64,000 nt of DNA from Noviherbaspirillum autotrophicum (GTDB taxonomy: Bacteria; Pseudomonadota; Gammaproteobacteria; Burkholderiales; Burkholderiaceae_D): contig NZ_JWJG01000028.1 in NCBI RefSeq assembly GCF_000818395.1, positions 2,193,397 to 2,257,396 of the forward strand, given 5' to 3'. Under the pieces are notes generated by a model. The model saw nothing but the letters and a program-made list of their open reading frames with translations. It was not told the origin of the DNA and did no database searches. Shown piece by piece: positions 9,107 through 17,604 of this stretch (the stretch's first letter is position 1; each line of letters opens with the position of its first letter). Position numbers and translations under genes: made by a program.

Positions 9107-10077
9107 ACGGCAAATCAATACTCGTGACCGGTGCCGACGGTTACCTGGGCCGGCAGCTCGTCGGCCACCTGTCGGATGCGTGCGCGGTCGGCACCATGGG
9201 CGCCGTGGTGGCAACCGACGTGCGCATGACACCGCCTGCGCAGCAACGACCCGGCGTGACCTATCTGCAAGCGGATATCCGGGATGGCGGACTGGCCGAT
9301 ATATTGCGCACGCATGGTATCGATACGGTGGTCCATCTCGCCTCCATCGTCACCCCCGGCAAGAAGAGCAATCGCGCCTTTGAATACAGCGTGGATGTGG
9401 ACGGCACCCGGAATGTGCTGGACGCTTGCGTCAAGGCTGGTGTGCGTCAGATTATCGTCTCCTCCAGCGGCGCCGCCTACGGCTACCACGCCGACAATCC
9501 GGCCTGGCTGACGGAGCAGGATCCGGTGCGCGGCAACGAAGAGTTTGCCTACTCGTGGCACAAGCGGCTGGTGGAAGAGATGCTCGCCGATTACCGCCGC
9601 ACCCATCCGCAACTGACGCAAACCATCTTCCGCATCGGCACCATTCTGGGCGCCACCGTGCGCAACCAGATCACCGACCTGTTCGACAAGCCACGGCTGA
9701 TTGCGATCCGCGGCTCGGACAGCCCCTTTGTGTTCATCTGGGACCAGGACGTGGTCGGCGCCTTCCTGCGGGCGATCGAGAGCGGCAAGGGCGGCATCTA
9801 CAACCTCGCCGGGGATGGCGCGCTATCCATCCACCTGCTTGCCAAGCGACTCTCCAAGCCGGTCGTTTCCCTGCCGGCCGGTCTGATCGCATTCGCGTTG
9901 CGCATCCTCAAAACCCTGGGCCTCACACAATACGGTCCGGAGCAAGTGAATTTCCTGCGCTATCGCCCAGTCCTCGACAACGGGCGACTGAAGAAGGAAT
10001 TCGGTTACACGCCAGCCAAGACGTCATCTGAGGTTTTCGATTACTGGCTGCGGACACGCTCTGCCCACAAGAACTGA
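9103..10077 (+). CDS. NAD-dependent epimerase/dehydratase family protein (extended SDR)
   Basis: A 324-residue extended short-chain dehydrogenase/reductase. The cofactor motif TGADGYLG lies at residues 9-16. The catalytic set is complete: serines at 120-122 and Y150-x3-K154 (YSWHK). The substrate domain is not one I can assign to a particular nucleotide sugar. Members close to this type also act on sterol-like, flavonoid or monoterpenoid ketones. The ATG overlaps the symporter stop (ATGA), and the next SDR starts eight bases after its stop. Translational coupling and shared function in one pathway are therefore likely. Confidence 0.88.
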   Translation: MNGKSILVTGADGYLGRQLVGHLSDACAVGTMGAVVATDVRMTPPAQQRPGVTYLQADIRDGGLADILRTHGIDTVVHLASIVTPGKKSNRAFEYSVDVDGTRNVLDACVKAGVRQIIVSSSGAAYGYHADNPAWLTEQDPVRGNEEFAYSWHKRLVEEMLADYRRTHPQLTQTIFRIGTILGATVRNQITDLFDKPRLIAIRGSDSPFVFIWDQDVVGAFLRAIESGKGGIYNLAGDGALSIHLLAKRLSKPVVSLPAGLIAFALRILKTLGLTQYGPEQVNFLRYRPVLDNGRLKKEFGYTPAKTSSEVFDYWLRTRSAHKN

Positions 10078-10085
10078 AAGACGCC

Positions 10086-10889
10086 ATGAATTACGCTGGA
10101 AAAGTGGTGGTCATTACCGGCGCCGCAGGCGGATTGGGGCGGGCGCTTTCCAAACAGTTCCTCGCCGCTGGTGCCCATGTCGCTCTGCTCGACATGAACG
10201 GCCCGGCGTTGCGCACGACGGCCGACAGCCTGCTGTTCACCGCACCTGGCCGCGTCCTCGCCATCACCTGCGACGTGAGCGATGCAGAAGACTGTCAGCA
10301 TGCGATCGCTACGGTGATTGCCCACTGGGGCGGGATCGACGTGCTGGTCAACAACGCCGGCATTGCGCACCGCAGCCTGCTGTGCGAGACCGATCTCGCC
10401 GTGCTGCGACAGGTCATGAACGTCAATTTTTTCGGCGCAGTCCACTGCACCCAGCTGGCATTGCGGTCGCTGCGGGCACGCCGAGGACAAATTGTCGTCA
10501 TCTCCAGCATTGCGGGTTTTTCGCCGTTATTCGGCCGCACCGCATACAGCGCCAGCAAGCACGCGTTGCACGGATTTTTCGACAGCTTGCGCAGTGAAGT
10601 CGAAGACGACGGCGTGGACGTGACCATTGTCTGCCCCGCATTCATCGCCACCGGCATCGAGCGTGCCGCCCTCGGCGGAGACGGCGGGGCGGCGACGCTG
10701 CCACGCAATGCCATCGGCGGCGAGGTGTCTGCGGACGACATGGCGACGCGCATTCTGACAGCGGTATGCCGACGCCAACGCCTGTACCTGCCTACCTCGC
10801 TGGCCAAGCTCGCATGGTGGACCAGCCGTCTTGTCCCGGCCTATTTCGCGCAGCAGATGAAGCGCCGCTCCGCCCCATCCCCTCGATAA
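10086..10889 (+). CDS. Classical short-chain dehydrogenase/reductase
   Basis: A 267-residue NAD(P)-dependent classical SDR, cytoplasmic. Motifs: TGAAGGLG at residues 11-18, NNAG at 89-92, S141, and Y154-x3-K158 (YSASK). All catalytic positions are present. An acidic D36 after the second strand suggests NAD(H) preference, as known for the family. Its neighbours are another SDR and transporters, which points to stepwise oxidation or reduction of an imported hydroxy- or keto-compound. The last ~40 residues are hydrophobic/basic and could associate loosely with the membrane. Confidence 0.9.
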   Translation: MNYAGKVVVITGAAGGLGRALSKQFLAAGAHVALLDMNGPALRTTADSLLFTAPGRVLAITCDVSDAEDCQHAIATVIAHWGGIDVLVNNAGIAHRSLLCETDLAVLRQVMNVNFFGAVHCTQLALRSLRARRGQIVVISSIAGFSPLFGRTAYSASKHALHGFFDSLRSEVEDDGVDVTIVCPAFIATGIERAALGGDGGAATLPRNAIGGEVSADDMATRILTAVCRRQRLYLPTSLAKLAWWTSRLVPAYFAQQMKRRSAPSPR

Positions 10890-10909
10890 ATGATCAGCCT
10901 TAAAACCTC

Positions 10910-12694
10910 ATGAAACACACGATCCGCCATTTCCTTGCACTGGCAGCGTGCAGCGCCATCACCCTGCCGGCTGCGGCTGCCGTCATCAGCGTCACCGACC
11001 AGACCGGCAAGCCCGTGGCCGTGGCAATGGTGACGCAGGCTGCAGCGCACCCCGCGCCGCGGGACACCTCTGACAATGGCTTCCAGCAACCCGGCAAGCC
11101 GCAGGTGGTGGCTATCGACGTCACTGCATTCACGGGCACTTCGGGGAAAGCCGAGATTCCCGACCGCATGGTCGATACCCGGTACCGCGTGCGCAAGCCT
11201 GGCTTCCGGGATGCAGTGATCGAAGCACCGGCGGGGCAGACGGCCGTGCGGATCGTCCTGCAGGCTGAGACGGACTCCTTCAAGCTGGCCGAAGCGAAGC
11301 CGGCCAACGCATGGCTGGGTGCGCTCAATATTGGCGACGCCACGGCGAAGAAGCATTTTCAGATGCAGTGCGCCTTCTGCCACCAGCAGGGAAATGCATT
11401 CACCCGGGTGGAAAGGTCGCCGGAGGATTGGCGCAAGACCATCAGCCGCATGGTTCGCTACGGCTCGCGCTTGCCGACGGATCTGCAGAAATCGCTGCCG
11501 GACATTCTATCGGCCGACTACCGCCGGCTGCGCGCGCATCCGGAACTGATCACGGGCGGCGTGTCGTGGGAAGAAGCTCTCGACAAGACCTTGATCACCG
11601 AATGGCCGCTTGGCAATGCGATGTCGCAGGCGCACGATATGCTGATTGCGGCTAACCGGCTGGTGTATGTCGCCGACAATATTCAGGACCGCCTGTACGA
11701 GGTCAACCCCGTCACCAACGCCGTGACGATCTACAAGATTCCGCACAAGCCGGGCGACGATCCGGGCGGTCTCATCGCAGGTCGATTGAAGACCTTTCCG
11801 AGCCATGACAGTACGTCGAATGCGCATTCGCTGGCCGAGTCCCCGCGCGACGGGCATATCTTCATCACGCCTTCGGCGCAGCGTCGGCTGATCGAGTTCG
11901 ACCCGGCCACCAAGACCTTTACCCAGCATGAAATCGGCGCGGGCTTTTATCCGCACACGGTGCGCGTCGACGCCAGGGACAACGTCTGGTTCACCCTGGC
12001 CTTGTCGAACCAGGTAGCGAAGTTCGACCGTGCCGCGCGCAAGTTCACCCTCTACGATCTGCCGACGCGCAGCCTCAAGGAGCGGCTCACGGTGGCGTCG
12101 ATCGGTGTCATGTTCAAGCTGATGAACTGGGGCTTGCCCTTGTCGAACTGGATGCCGGTTGACTGGGCTGCCACCGGTACGCCGCTGCCCTATGGGATCG
12201 ATGTCACACCGGACGGTACCGTTTGGTTCGCGCGGCTGCATACCCAGGAAATCGGCAAGATCGATCCGGCCAGCGGCAAGGTGACGATGATTCCGACGCC
12301 ATTCATCGGTCCGCGCCGCCTGCGCACGGATGCGCAGGGCAACCTGTGGATTGTGGCCTTCGCCGAGTCGAAGATCGCCCGCTATTCGCCCGCTACCGGC
12401 AAGTTCTCTCTGTTCGATCTGCCGGTCGAACCGAAAGGCAGCGAGACGCCGTATTCGCTCAATGTCGACAAGCAGCGCGGCATCGTCTGGGTGAATGGCA
12501 ATCAGTCCGATGCCCTGTACGGCTTCGACATCAAGACCGAGACCTGGCGCACGATTCCGCTGCCGCGGCGCACGACGTTCACCCGCGACATTGAAGTCGA
12601 CACCGACGGCACGCTCTACACCTCGAACTCAAACTTCCCCAGCTGGCACATCGAAGGCGGCCAACCGACATTGATCAGGATCCAGCAGCGATGA
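10910..12694 (+). CDS. Secreted protein with heme c motif and streptogramin-lyase-like beta-propeller
   Basis: A 594-residue protein with a Sec signal peptide (about residues 1-23, ending PAAAA). Residues ~25-120 resemble a carboxypeptidase-regulatory/transthyretin-like beta domain. A CAFCH heme-attachment motif follows at 154-158 within a region shaped like a small cytochrome c domain. From ~200 onward come repeated blades of the type seen in virginiamycin B lyase (Vgb), with recurring patterns such as GIDVTPDGTVWFARL and LRTDAQGNLWIVAF. It should act in the periplasm. Lyase activity on streptogramins is not implied. A periplasmic oxidase or binding role is more consistent with the heme motif. 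It is the fourth gene of the cluster. Confidence 0.82.
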   Translation: MKHTIRHFLALAACSAITLPAAAAVISVTDQTGKPVAVAMVTQAAAHPAPRDTSDNGFQQPGKPQVVAIDVTAFTGTSGKAEIPDRMVDTRYRVRKPGFRDAVIEAPAGQTAVRIVLQAETDSFKLAEAKPANAWLGALNIGDATAKKHFQMQCAFCHQQGNAFTRVERSPEDWRKTISRMVRYGSRLPTDLQKSLPDILSADYRRLRAHPELITGGVSWEEALDKTLITEWPLGNAMSQAHDMLIAANRLVYVADNIQDRLYEVNPVTNAVTIYKIPHKPGDDPGGLIAGRLKTFPSHDSTSNAHSLAESPRDGHIFITPSAQRRLIEFDPATKTFTQHEIGAGFYPHTVRVDARDNVWFTLALSNQVAKFDRAARKFTLYDLPTRSLKERLTVASIGVMFKLMNWGLPLSNWMPVDWAATGTPLPYGIDVTPDGTVWFARLHTQEIGKIDPASGKVTMIPTPFIGPRRLRTDAQGNLWIVAFAESKIARYSPATGKFSLFDLPVEPKGSETPYSLNVDKQRGIVWVNGNQSDALYGFDIKTETWRTIPLPRRTTFTRDIEVDTDGTLYTSNSNFPSWHIEGGQPTLIRIQQR

Positions 12695-12734
12695 AAATGG
12701 ACCGTGAGAACACGCCACCTATGCAGGAGGCCGC

Positions 12735-13928
12735 ATGATCGGTCGTCATTGGGCATTCTTTGTGTCGTGCCTGCTGGCCTTCACCGGCGGCCACATCGTC
12801 AACTACTCGGTGATCATCTACGCGCAAGAAGTGCTGCGCTCGGATGTGCTGGCGGGGGTAGGTTTCGGCCTGTGCTTCGGCCCGCCGCTGCTTCTTGGCT
12901 GGTACGCGGGCGTGCTGTGCGACCGGCTGGCGCCGACCCGGATCATCCACGGTGCACAAGCCCTGTTCATCCTCGCTGCCGTGCTCATGGCGTGCGGCGA
13001 CCGCTTTATTGCCGAACCGGCGCAGCGGGCACCGGTCTTTCTTATCGCCGCCCTGTGTGCCGGCATCGGCTGGTCATTTGTTGCTCCGGCGCGCATGACT
13101 GCCCTCGGTCAGATCGTGGAAGCGACGGCGTTGCGGCGGGCCTCGCTGGTCTTTAACCTGCTGGTCATGCTCGGGTTCGGCCTCGGGCCGTTGGCGATTT
13201 CGGTATGCCGTTTGCAGGTCGGCTGGCAAGGGGTGTTCGCACTCGCCATTGCGCTGTTCGTCATCGGATCGGTGCTGCTGTTTCGTGTGTCGACAAGCGT
13301 CACCGGCAAGCCGCCCCGGCCAGTCCTGCGCGATATTCTCGATGGCCTGAGGGCTGTGCGCAGCGATCCCTTGCTTGCGCAATTGCTCGTCACAGCCATG
13401 TTCGGCTACATGCTCATGGGGCCGATGCAGGTCATCCTTCCCAAGCTCACGCGCACGGCGCTGGGGCTGGGCGAACTGGCACGCGGCGCGTTTCTCGGCA
13501 CGCTCGCACCTGCGCTCATCGCCGGCGGCCTGATTTGCATGCTGATAGCACGGCGCCTGCCGCACGGGAAGACGGTATTTGCCGCATGCGCGCTCTCCGG
13601 CTTGCTGTTCGCGGGAATGGGCGGCACCACGAGCCCGGTCGTCGCCTTCATGCTGCTGGCGTTAGTTGGCCTGCTGGGCGGCATGGCCATCAGCTTGATT
13701 GTCACGGCGATCCAGGAAAACGTCGAGGAGAAGGTGCGCGGCCGCATACTCAGCATGTACACGATCATTTCGCAGGTCATGCCGGCGCTGTCGGGCCTTG
13801 CCGCCGGCGCGCTTACGCATGCGTTGGACGCGCAACGGGCGATCCTGATCAGCGGAGCGGCTCTGGCGCTGGCTGCGCTGGCCAACGCGGCGTTCATGCC
13901 TGCACTGCGCAGCTATCGCGGCCACTGA
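12735..13928 (+). CDS. Major facilitator superfamily transporter
   Basis: A 397-residue inner-membrane protein with about twelve hydrophobic segments and the MFS-style basic/polar loop after helix 2 (GVLCDRLAPTRIIHG, resembling motif A). A central cytoplasmic loop (~residues 190-215) separates two six-helix halves. It may be an exporter or importer of an organic compound. AGGAGG lies four bases before the ATG. A 15-codon ORF (12691-12738) starts inside the stop of the preceding gene and ends overlapping this start, so translation could be coupled. It is the last gene of the cluster. Confidence 0.86.
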   Translation: MIGRHWAFFVSCLLAFTGGHIVNYSVIIYAQEVLRSDVLAGVGFGLCFGPPLLLGWYAGVLCDRLAPTRIIHGAQALFILAAVLMACGDRFIAEPAQRAPVFLIAALCAGIGWSFVAPARMTALGQIVEATALRRASLVFNLLVMLGFGLGPLAISVCRLQVGWQGVFALAIALFVIGSVLLFRVSTSVTGKPPRPVLRDILDGLRAVRSDPLLAQLLVTAMFGYMLMGPMQVILPKLTRTALGLGELARGAFLGTLAPALIAGGLICMLIARRLPHGKTVFAACALSGLLFAGMGGTTSPVVAFMLLALVGLLGGMAISLIVTAIQENVEEKVRGRILSMYTIISQVMPALSGLAAGALTHALDAQRAILISGAALALAALANAAFMPALRSYRGH

Positions 13929-14034
13929 AGCAGCGATTTCTCCAACAGTTCGTGTCTTATAAAAGCGTGTGAGATGCCGATTTCTGCCGGTAAAGATGAC
14001 GGCGCGAGCATATCGGTTACTCGCGCCGGCGGCG

Positions 14035-14571
14035 TTAGCGGCTGGTCCCGCCACCCGAGCCTGAACCCGACGCGGGCGGCGCTTCGCCGGGCCTTAAACC
14101 AATGGAGCCGCGCTCGCGACGCTTCTCCTCGGTATCCGTGCTCCAGCCGCTATCTGAGGCGCTGCTTCCGGACATGCTTGTTCCGCTGGAACTATTCGCT
14201 CCGTTCGTTGACGTTCCCGTTCCGGTGGTGGCGCCAGAACTGGCCGATCCTGGGCTGGTAGTCCCCGCCGGACCTCCGCTCGACGACGTGCCGCTGCCGC
14301 CATACCCTGAAGAGTCAGCTCCTCCGCTCGCGCCGGACCCTGTCGTACCCGAACTGTCGCTCGAGCCTGTTGCGCTCGAAGACGGTCCGGCCGGCATGCT
14401 GCTTCCGGACGACGTTCCAGTGGAAGAGCCGGCGGCCGCCGGACTGTCGGAACTCGTCGAACCGCTCGCCCCGCGCTCGGACGTTGCCGGTGCGCTGTAA
14501 CTGCCTTGCGCAAATGCTGCAGCGCTTGTACCAAGTAATGAAATGAATAGTGCCAACGATAGCTTCTTCAT
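14035..14571 (-). CDS. Ser/Gly/Thr-rich secreted protein of unknown function
   Basis: A 178-residue protein with a clear signal peptide (MKKLSLALFISLLGTSAAAFA) and a mature part made almost entirely of Ser, Gly, Thr, Ala and Pro. The last ~35 residues turn charged (TEEKRRERGSIGLRPGEAPP) before a Gly/Ser tail. The ATG has an excellent GGAGG five bases upstream, which decides the start within a longer open frame. The composition predicts an unstructured periplasmic or surface polypeptide. I do not recognise a named family. A reading frame on the opposite strand (14102-14500) is a shadow of its repetitive codons. Confidence 0.72.
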   Translation of the reverse strand: MKKLSLALFISLLGTSAAAFAQGSYSAPATSERGASGSTSSDSPAAAGSSTGTSSGSSMPAGPSSSATGSSDSSGTTGSGASGGADSSGYGGSGTSSSGGPAGTTSPGSASSGATTGTGTSTNGANSSSGTSMSGSSASDSGWSTDTEEKRRERGSIGLRPGEAPPASGSGSGGGTSR

Positions 14572-14759
14572 GCTGCCTCCGAATAACGTCAATGTGGAAT
14601 TGCCCCGTAAATTGCAGAAGGTAGACGTTAGACTGCATGCATTCCGCCAGTTCGATTTTTCCGCAGGAAACCTAAAGCGGTCATCTTTTTTCATGCACCA
14701 TGCATCAATGAATGAAGGACAGGTTTGCTGTGCATAAGGCGGCCCCAGGGAGCTGCCAC

Positions 14760-15320
14760 TCAACCGGTCGACACATGGCCGACACCATAGATTTGCATCT
14801 GGCCATCCGATTGCCGGTCCGGCATCTTGCTCCAGAGCTGAAACCGGACCAGGCACCAGTGCGTCGGATCGAAGCCGGCAAGAGTCGCAAGAACATCGTG
14901 GCTGAAATGCATTTCCCTCGAACGGTCGCTTTCGGCGCGACGCAGCGCGGCAAGATCCGCATGCGGCGGGATCGGCACCGTTTCGCGCACTGCATACCGC
15001 GCCTCTGCGATTTCTTGCTTCATCTGCGCGTGCCACACTGCCCATGTGCGCACCGATGGCCAGCCGAATGATTGTGTAAGCCCGACGAAGCCGGGACCGC
15101 ACAGGAATTCGTTCATCCCTTCGGTCGTATGCCAGAGATAGAAAGGCGCGTACAGATTGTCGGAAGCGGCCGGCATGCCTTGTTTTCTCGCGTGCAGATA
15201 AGCCTTGAAGGCCAGGCCGGGAAAGCCGTCCGTGACATGGCCGCGCTCGGCAATGCGCCGGTCAATGATGCCCATGTCGTAATCGGCAGGCAGCACGAGA
15301 CTGTATTGCATCGCGATCAT
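14760..15320 (-). CDS. DUF4865 family protein
   Basis: A 186-residue cytoplasmic protein matching DUF4865, as judged from the N-terminus MIAMQYSLVLPADYDMGIID and the aromatic stretch LYAPFYLWHTTEGMNEF. Its function is unknown. Family members are commonly found beside tautomerases and LysR regulators, as here. Its ATG overlaps the tautomerase stop by four bases (ATGA), so the two are probably translated together. The group is the distal part of an operon beginning with a carboxymuconolactone decarboxylase-like protein. Confidence 0.85.
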   Translation of the reverse strand: MIAMQYSLVLPADYDMGIIDRRIAERGHVTDGFPGLAFKAYLHARKQGMPAASDNLYAPFYLWHTTEGMNEFLCGPGFVGLTQSFGWPSVRTWAVWHAQMKQEIAEARYAVRETVPIPPHADLAALRRAESDRSREMHFSHDVLATLAGFDPTHWCLVRFQLWSKMPDRQSDGQMQIYGVGHVSTG

Positions 15321-15715
15321 TGCGCAAGCTCCTGCGGAAACAGCGATGCAACGCCGCCGCTAAACGACCAGCCGTCGAAACTCGTCATGCTGACGATGAC
15401 CATGACATCTTTCGGGTGGATGCCGGGCGATTCGGCAAGCACCTCGGTCAGGCGGCGATAGAAGGCTTCCTTCATCGAGGTGCTGCGCGGCTTGCCGGCC
15501 GTAACGCAGATCAGCACATAGTTGTCCGAGCGTGGTCCGCCCATGTAATTCCGGTCAAACACGAGCTCTTCGGGCTCATGCTGATGGATGACCTGGAAAC
15601 GGTCGTCGGGTGGTACGTCGAATGCCTCGACCAACGCACGATGCACGCCGTCCGACAATGCCTTCACGTAGGACTGCGGTTTTCCCTTGAGCAGCGAGAT
15701 ACGGGTCATTGGCAT
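15317..15715 (-). CDS. Tautomerase family protein
   Basis: A 132-residue member of the tautomerase/MIF superfamily. After initiator methionine the protein reads PMTRISLLKGK, supplying the amino-terminal proline that is the general base in this superfamily. GGAG six bases upstream supports the ATG at 15715 rather than a longer start. The sequence is of the longer ~130-residue group that often pairs with DUF4865. Substrate unknown; keto-enol tautomerisation or dehalogenation-type chemistry are the family options. It lies between a CMD-family gene and DUF4865 on the same strand. Confidence 0.87.
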   Translation of the reverse strand: MPMTRISLLKGKPQSYVKALSDGVHRALVEAFDVPPDDRFQVIHQHEPEELVFDRNYMGGPRSDNYVLICVTAGKPRSTSMKEAFYRRLTEVLAESPGIHPKDVMVIVSMTSFDGWSFSGGVASLFPQELAQ

Positions 15716-15735
15716 GTTGATCTCCTTGAAAAAGT

Positions 15736-16044
15736 TTAGGTTTTGTCGAGCAGGCTCAGGGCACTGGCCGCCGCCGGCCATCCGGCATAGAACGCGAGAT
15801 GCGTGATGGCCTCGGCCAGCTCCTCGTGCGTCAATCCGTTTTCGCGTGCCTTCGCCAAGTGGAACGGCAACTGTTCGAGCCGGTACAGCGAGACCAGCGC
15901 GGCCACGGTGATCAGGCTGCGGTCGCGCTTGGACAAACCGGGCCGCTCCCAGATGTCGCCGAACAACACCTTGTCGGTCACCTCGGCAAATTTCGGCGCA
16001 CCTTGTCCGAATGCCTGTTGCCCCAGTCCCAGCATTGAAGTCAT
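15736..16044 (-). CDS. Carboxymuconolactone decarboxylase family protein
   Basis: A ~102-residue protein of the carboxymuconolactone decarboxylase (CMD/AhpD-like) family. The signature region KRDRSLITVAALVSLYRLEQ at about residues 39-58 and LPFHLAKARENGLTHEELAE thereafter fit the family. The AhpD redox CxxC pair is missing, so a peroxidase role is unlikely. The start at 16044 follows GGGAGAAAG. It is the first gene of the three-gene group and diverges from the LysR regulator starting at 16157. Confidence 0.87.
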   Translation of the reverse strand: MTSMLGLGQQAFGQGAPKFAEVTDKVLFGDIWERPGLSKRDRSLITVAALVSLYRLEQLPFHLAKARENGLTHEELAEAITHLAFYAGWPAAASALSLLDKT

Positions 16045-16156
16045 CGTGCTTTCTCCCATGTGTATGAATCGATTGACAGTTGCAGTGTATGGCGCGATGA
16101 TCGTTTCGAAAATCGGGAAATTAAAAACCAACTATGCAGTTTTTCGGGATGATCTA

Positions 16157-17032
16157 ATGCGAAGAGTCAACTTTGACCTGGATGCCATGCGCAGCTTTGC
16201 GGTCGGCATCGAGCTTGGCAGCTTCGCCAAGGCAGCGGACCGATTGGCGCGATCGACATCTGCCGTCAGTGCGCAATTGAAGAAACTCGAAGAGCAGGCC
16301 GGCGTCGCGCTTCTGCGCAAGTCTGGCCGGGGCATGGCATTGACAGATGCCGGCGAGGTCATGCTCGGCTACGCGCGGCGGATGCTTGAACTAAACGATG
16401 AAGCGGCAATGGCTGTTGGCGCCACCGGACTGGATGGATTCGTGCGCCTCGGCTTGCAGGAAGATTTCGGTGAGCATTTGCTACCAGAGGTGCTCGGCCG
16501 CTTCGCGCGCAGCCACTCGGGTGTCCGCATCGAGGCGAAAGTGGCGCGCAATGCGGAGTTGGTGTCCGACATGATCGGTGGCCGGCTCGACCTTGCGCTG
16601 ACATGGCAAGGAATGCAGGACACGCCGTACATGGAAGAAGTAGGGCGCTACCAGCTGGAGTGGATCGGGCCGGCGGGCGCCAGCCCCGAATCGCTGCGCA
16701 ACCGAGGCCTGCCGCTGCCCCTGGTGGCATTCGACGCGCCTTGCCTCATGCGCACGATTGCCACCGAGGCGCTGGACCGCGCAGGCATCCCGTGGCGGCT
16801 GACATTCACCAGCCACAGCCTCGGGGCGGTGTGGGCAGCCGTTGCCGCCGGTCTCGGCGTGACGGTGCGCACGAGATTCGGGCTGCGGAACAACTTGCGC
16901 ACGCTGCCGGCTGCAGAGTACGGCTTGCCGGCGTTGCCGAAGGTCGGCCTGGTGCTGCATCGTCTGGAAGCGGAATCTGATCCGACATGTGCATTGCTGG
17001 CCGCCGACCTGCGTGACAGCGTTTCGGCGTGA
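16157..17032 (+). CDS. LysR-family transcriptional regulator
   Basis: A 291-residue LysR-type regulator. The N-terminal winged helix-turn-helix is plain: FDLDAMRSFAVGIELGSFAK, then RSTSAVSAQLKKLEEQAGV. The periplasmic-binding-like effector domain occupies the remainder. The ATG at 16157 gives the standard N-terminus; upstream in-frame codons extend into the divergent gene and are ignored. The 112-base divergent region with the CMD/tautomerase/DUF4865 operon is the usual location for a LysR operator. Regulation of that operon is inferred from position only. Confidence 0.9.
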   Translation: MRRVNFDLDAMRSFAVGIELGSFAKAADRLARSTSAVSAQLKKLEEQAGVALLRKSGRGMALTDAGEVMLGYARRMLELNDEAAMAVGATGLDGFVRLGLQEDFGEHLLPEVLGRFARSHSGVRIEAKVARNAELVSDMIGGRLDLALTWQGMQDTPYMEEVGRYQLEWIGPAGASPESLRNRGLPLPLVAFDAPCLMRTIATEALDRAGIPWRLTFTSHSLGAVWAAVAAGLGVTVRTRFGLRNNLRTLPAAEYGLPALPKVGLVLHRLEAESDPTCALLAADLRDSVSA

Positions 17033-17071
17033 CCGCCATTTCGTTTGCGTTCAATGTGGCGCCGCGTCCTA

Positions 17072-17521
17072 TCATTTCCCGCGGCTCAGAAGACCTTCTA
17101 TCTCTTGTCGGGTAACGGGTCCTTCCTTAACCCACACTTGTTGGCCGGACGCGTTGAACAGCACGCTGGTGGGAAAGCCCTTCGCCCCGAATTGCTGCGC
17201 CATTGCGGCATCACCGGCGATGACCGGATAGGTCACTCCGAGTTTTTCGGCGAACTGTGCCACCCGGCGGGCAGGCTGCCCATCCACGGCAAGCCCGAGC
17301 ACGACCAGATCAGGCCGCGATTTGCTTAACGCTTCCAGCTCCGGCAATTCAGACAGGCAGGGCGGACACCATGTCGCCCACAAGTTCACGAGTACCCATT
17401 GGCCGGCATGGCTGGCGAGAGAATGTGTTTGGCCTTTGGTGTCGGTGAGTGAAAAACCTGATGCGCCGGCAAGGGCGGGCAGACATAAAAACGCCATCGT
17501 GATGGCAAACCGCTTCATCAT
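17072..17521 (-). CDS. TlpA/ResA-like thiol-disulfide oxidoreductase
   Basis: A 149-residue exported thioredoxin-fold protein. The first ~20 residues form a signal peptide (ending ALAGA). The redox motif is WCPPC at residues 51-55. The cis-proline loop lies near GFPTSVLF. TlpA/ResA proteins reduce disulfides in the periplasm, for example in apocytochromes or copper-binding proteins. Here it is the last gene of a minus-strand group after a His-rich outer-membrane barrel and a DUF2946 protein. A role in metal-site maturation is possible but inferred only from context. Confidence 0.9.
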   Translation of the reverse strand: MMKRFAITMAFLCLPALAGASGFSLTDTKGQTHSLASHAGQWVLVNLWATWCPPCLSELPELEALSKSRPDLVVLGLAVDGQPARRVAQFAEKLGVTYPVIAGDAAMAQQFGAKGFPTSVLFNASGQQVWVKEGPVTRQEIEGLLSRGK

Positions 17522-17604
17522 GCTCGACCTCCGTTATTTGAGCGTGGAATAACCATGCGGGATTGCGGCACGTCGTGCGGCAATCCCGGCTTCACGCCTT
17601 CGTC

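Noticed and set aside
14102-14500. Plus-strand Pro/Leu/Glu-rich frame opposite the Ser/Gly-rich protein
   Set aside because: The minus-strand frame has a signal peptide and GGAGG site; the plus frame arises from the repetitive codons.
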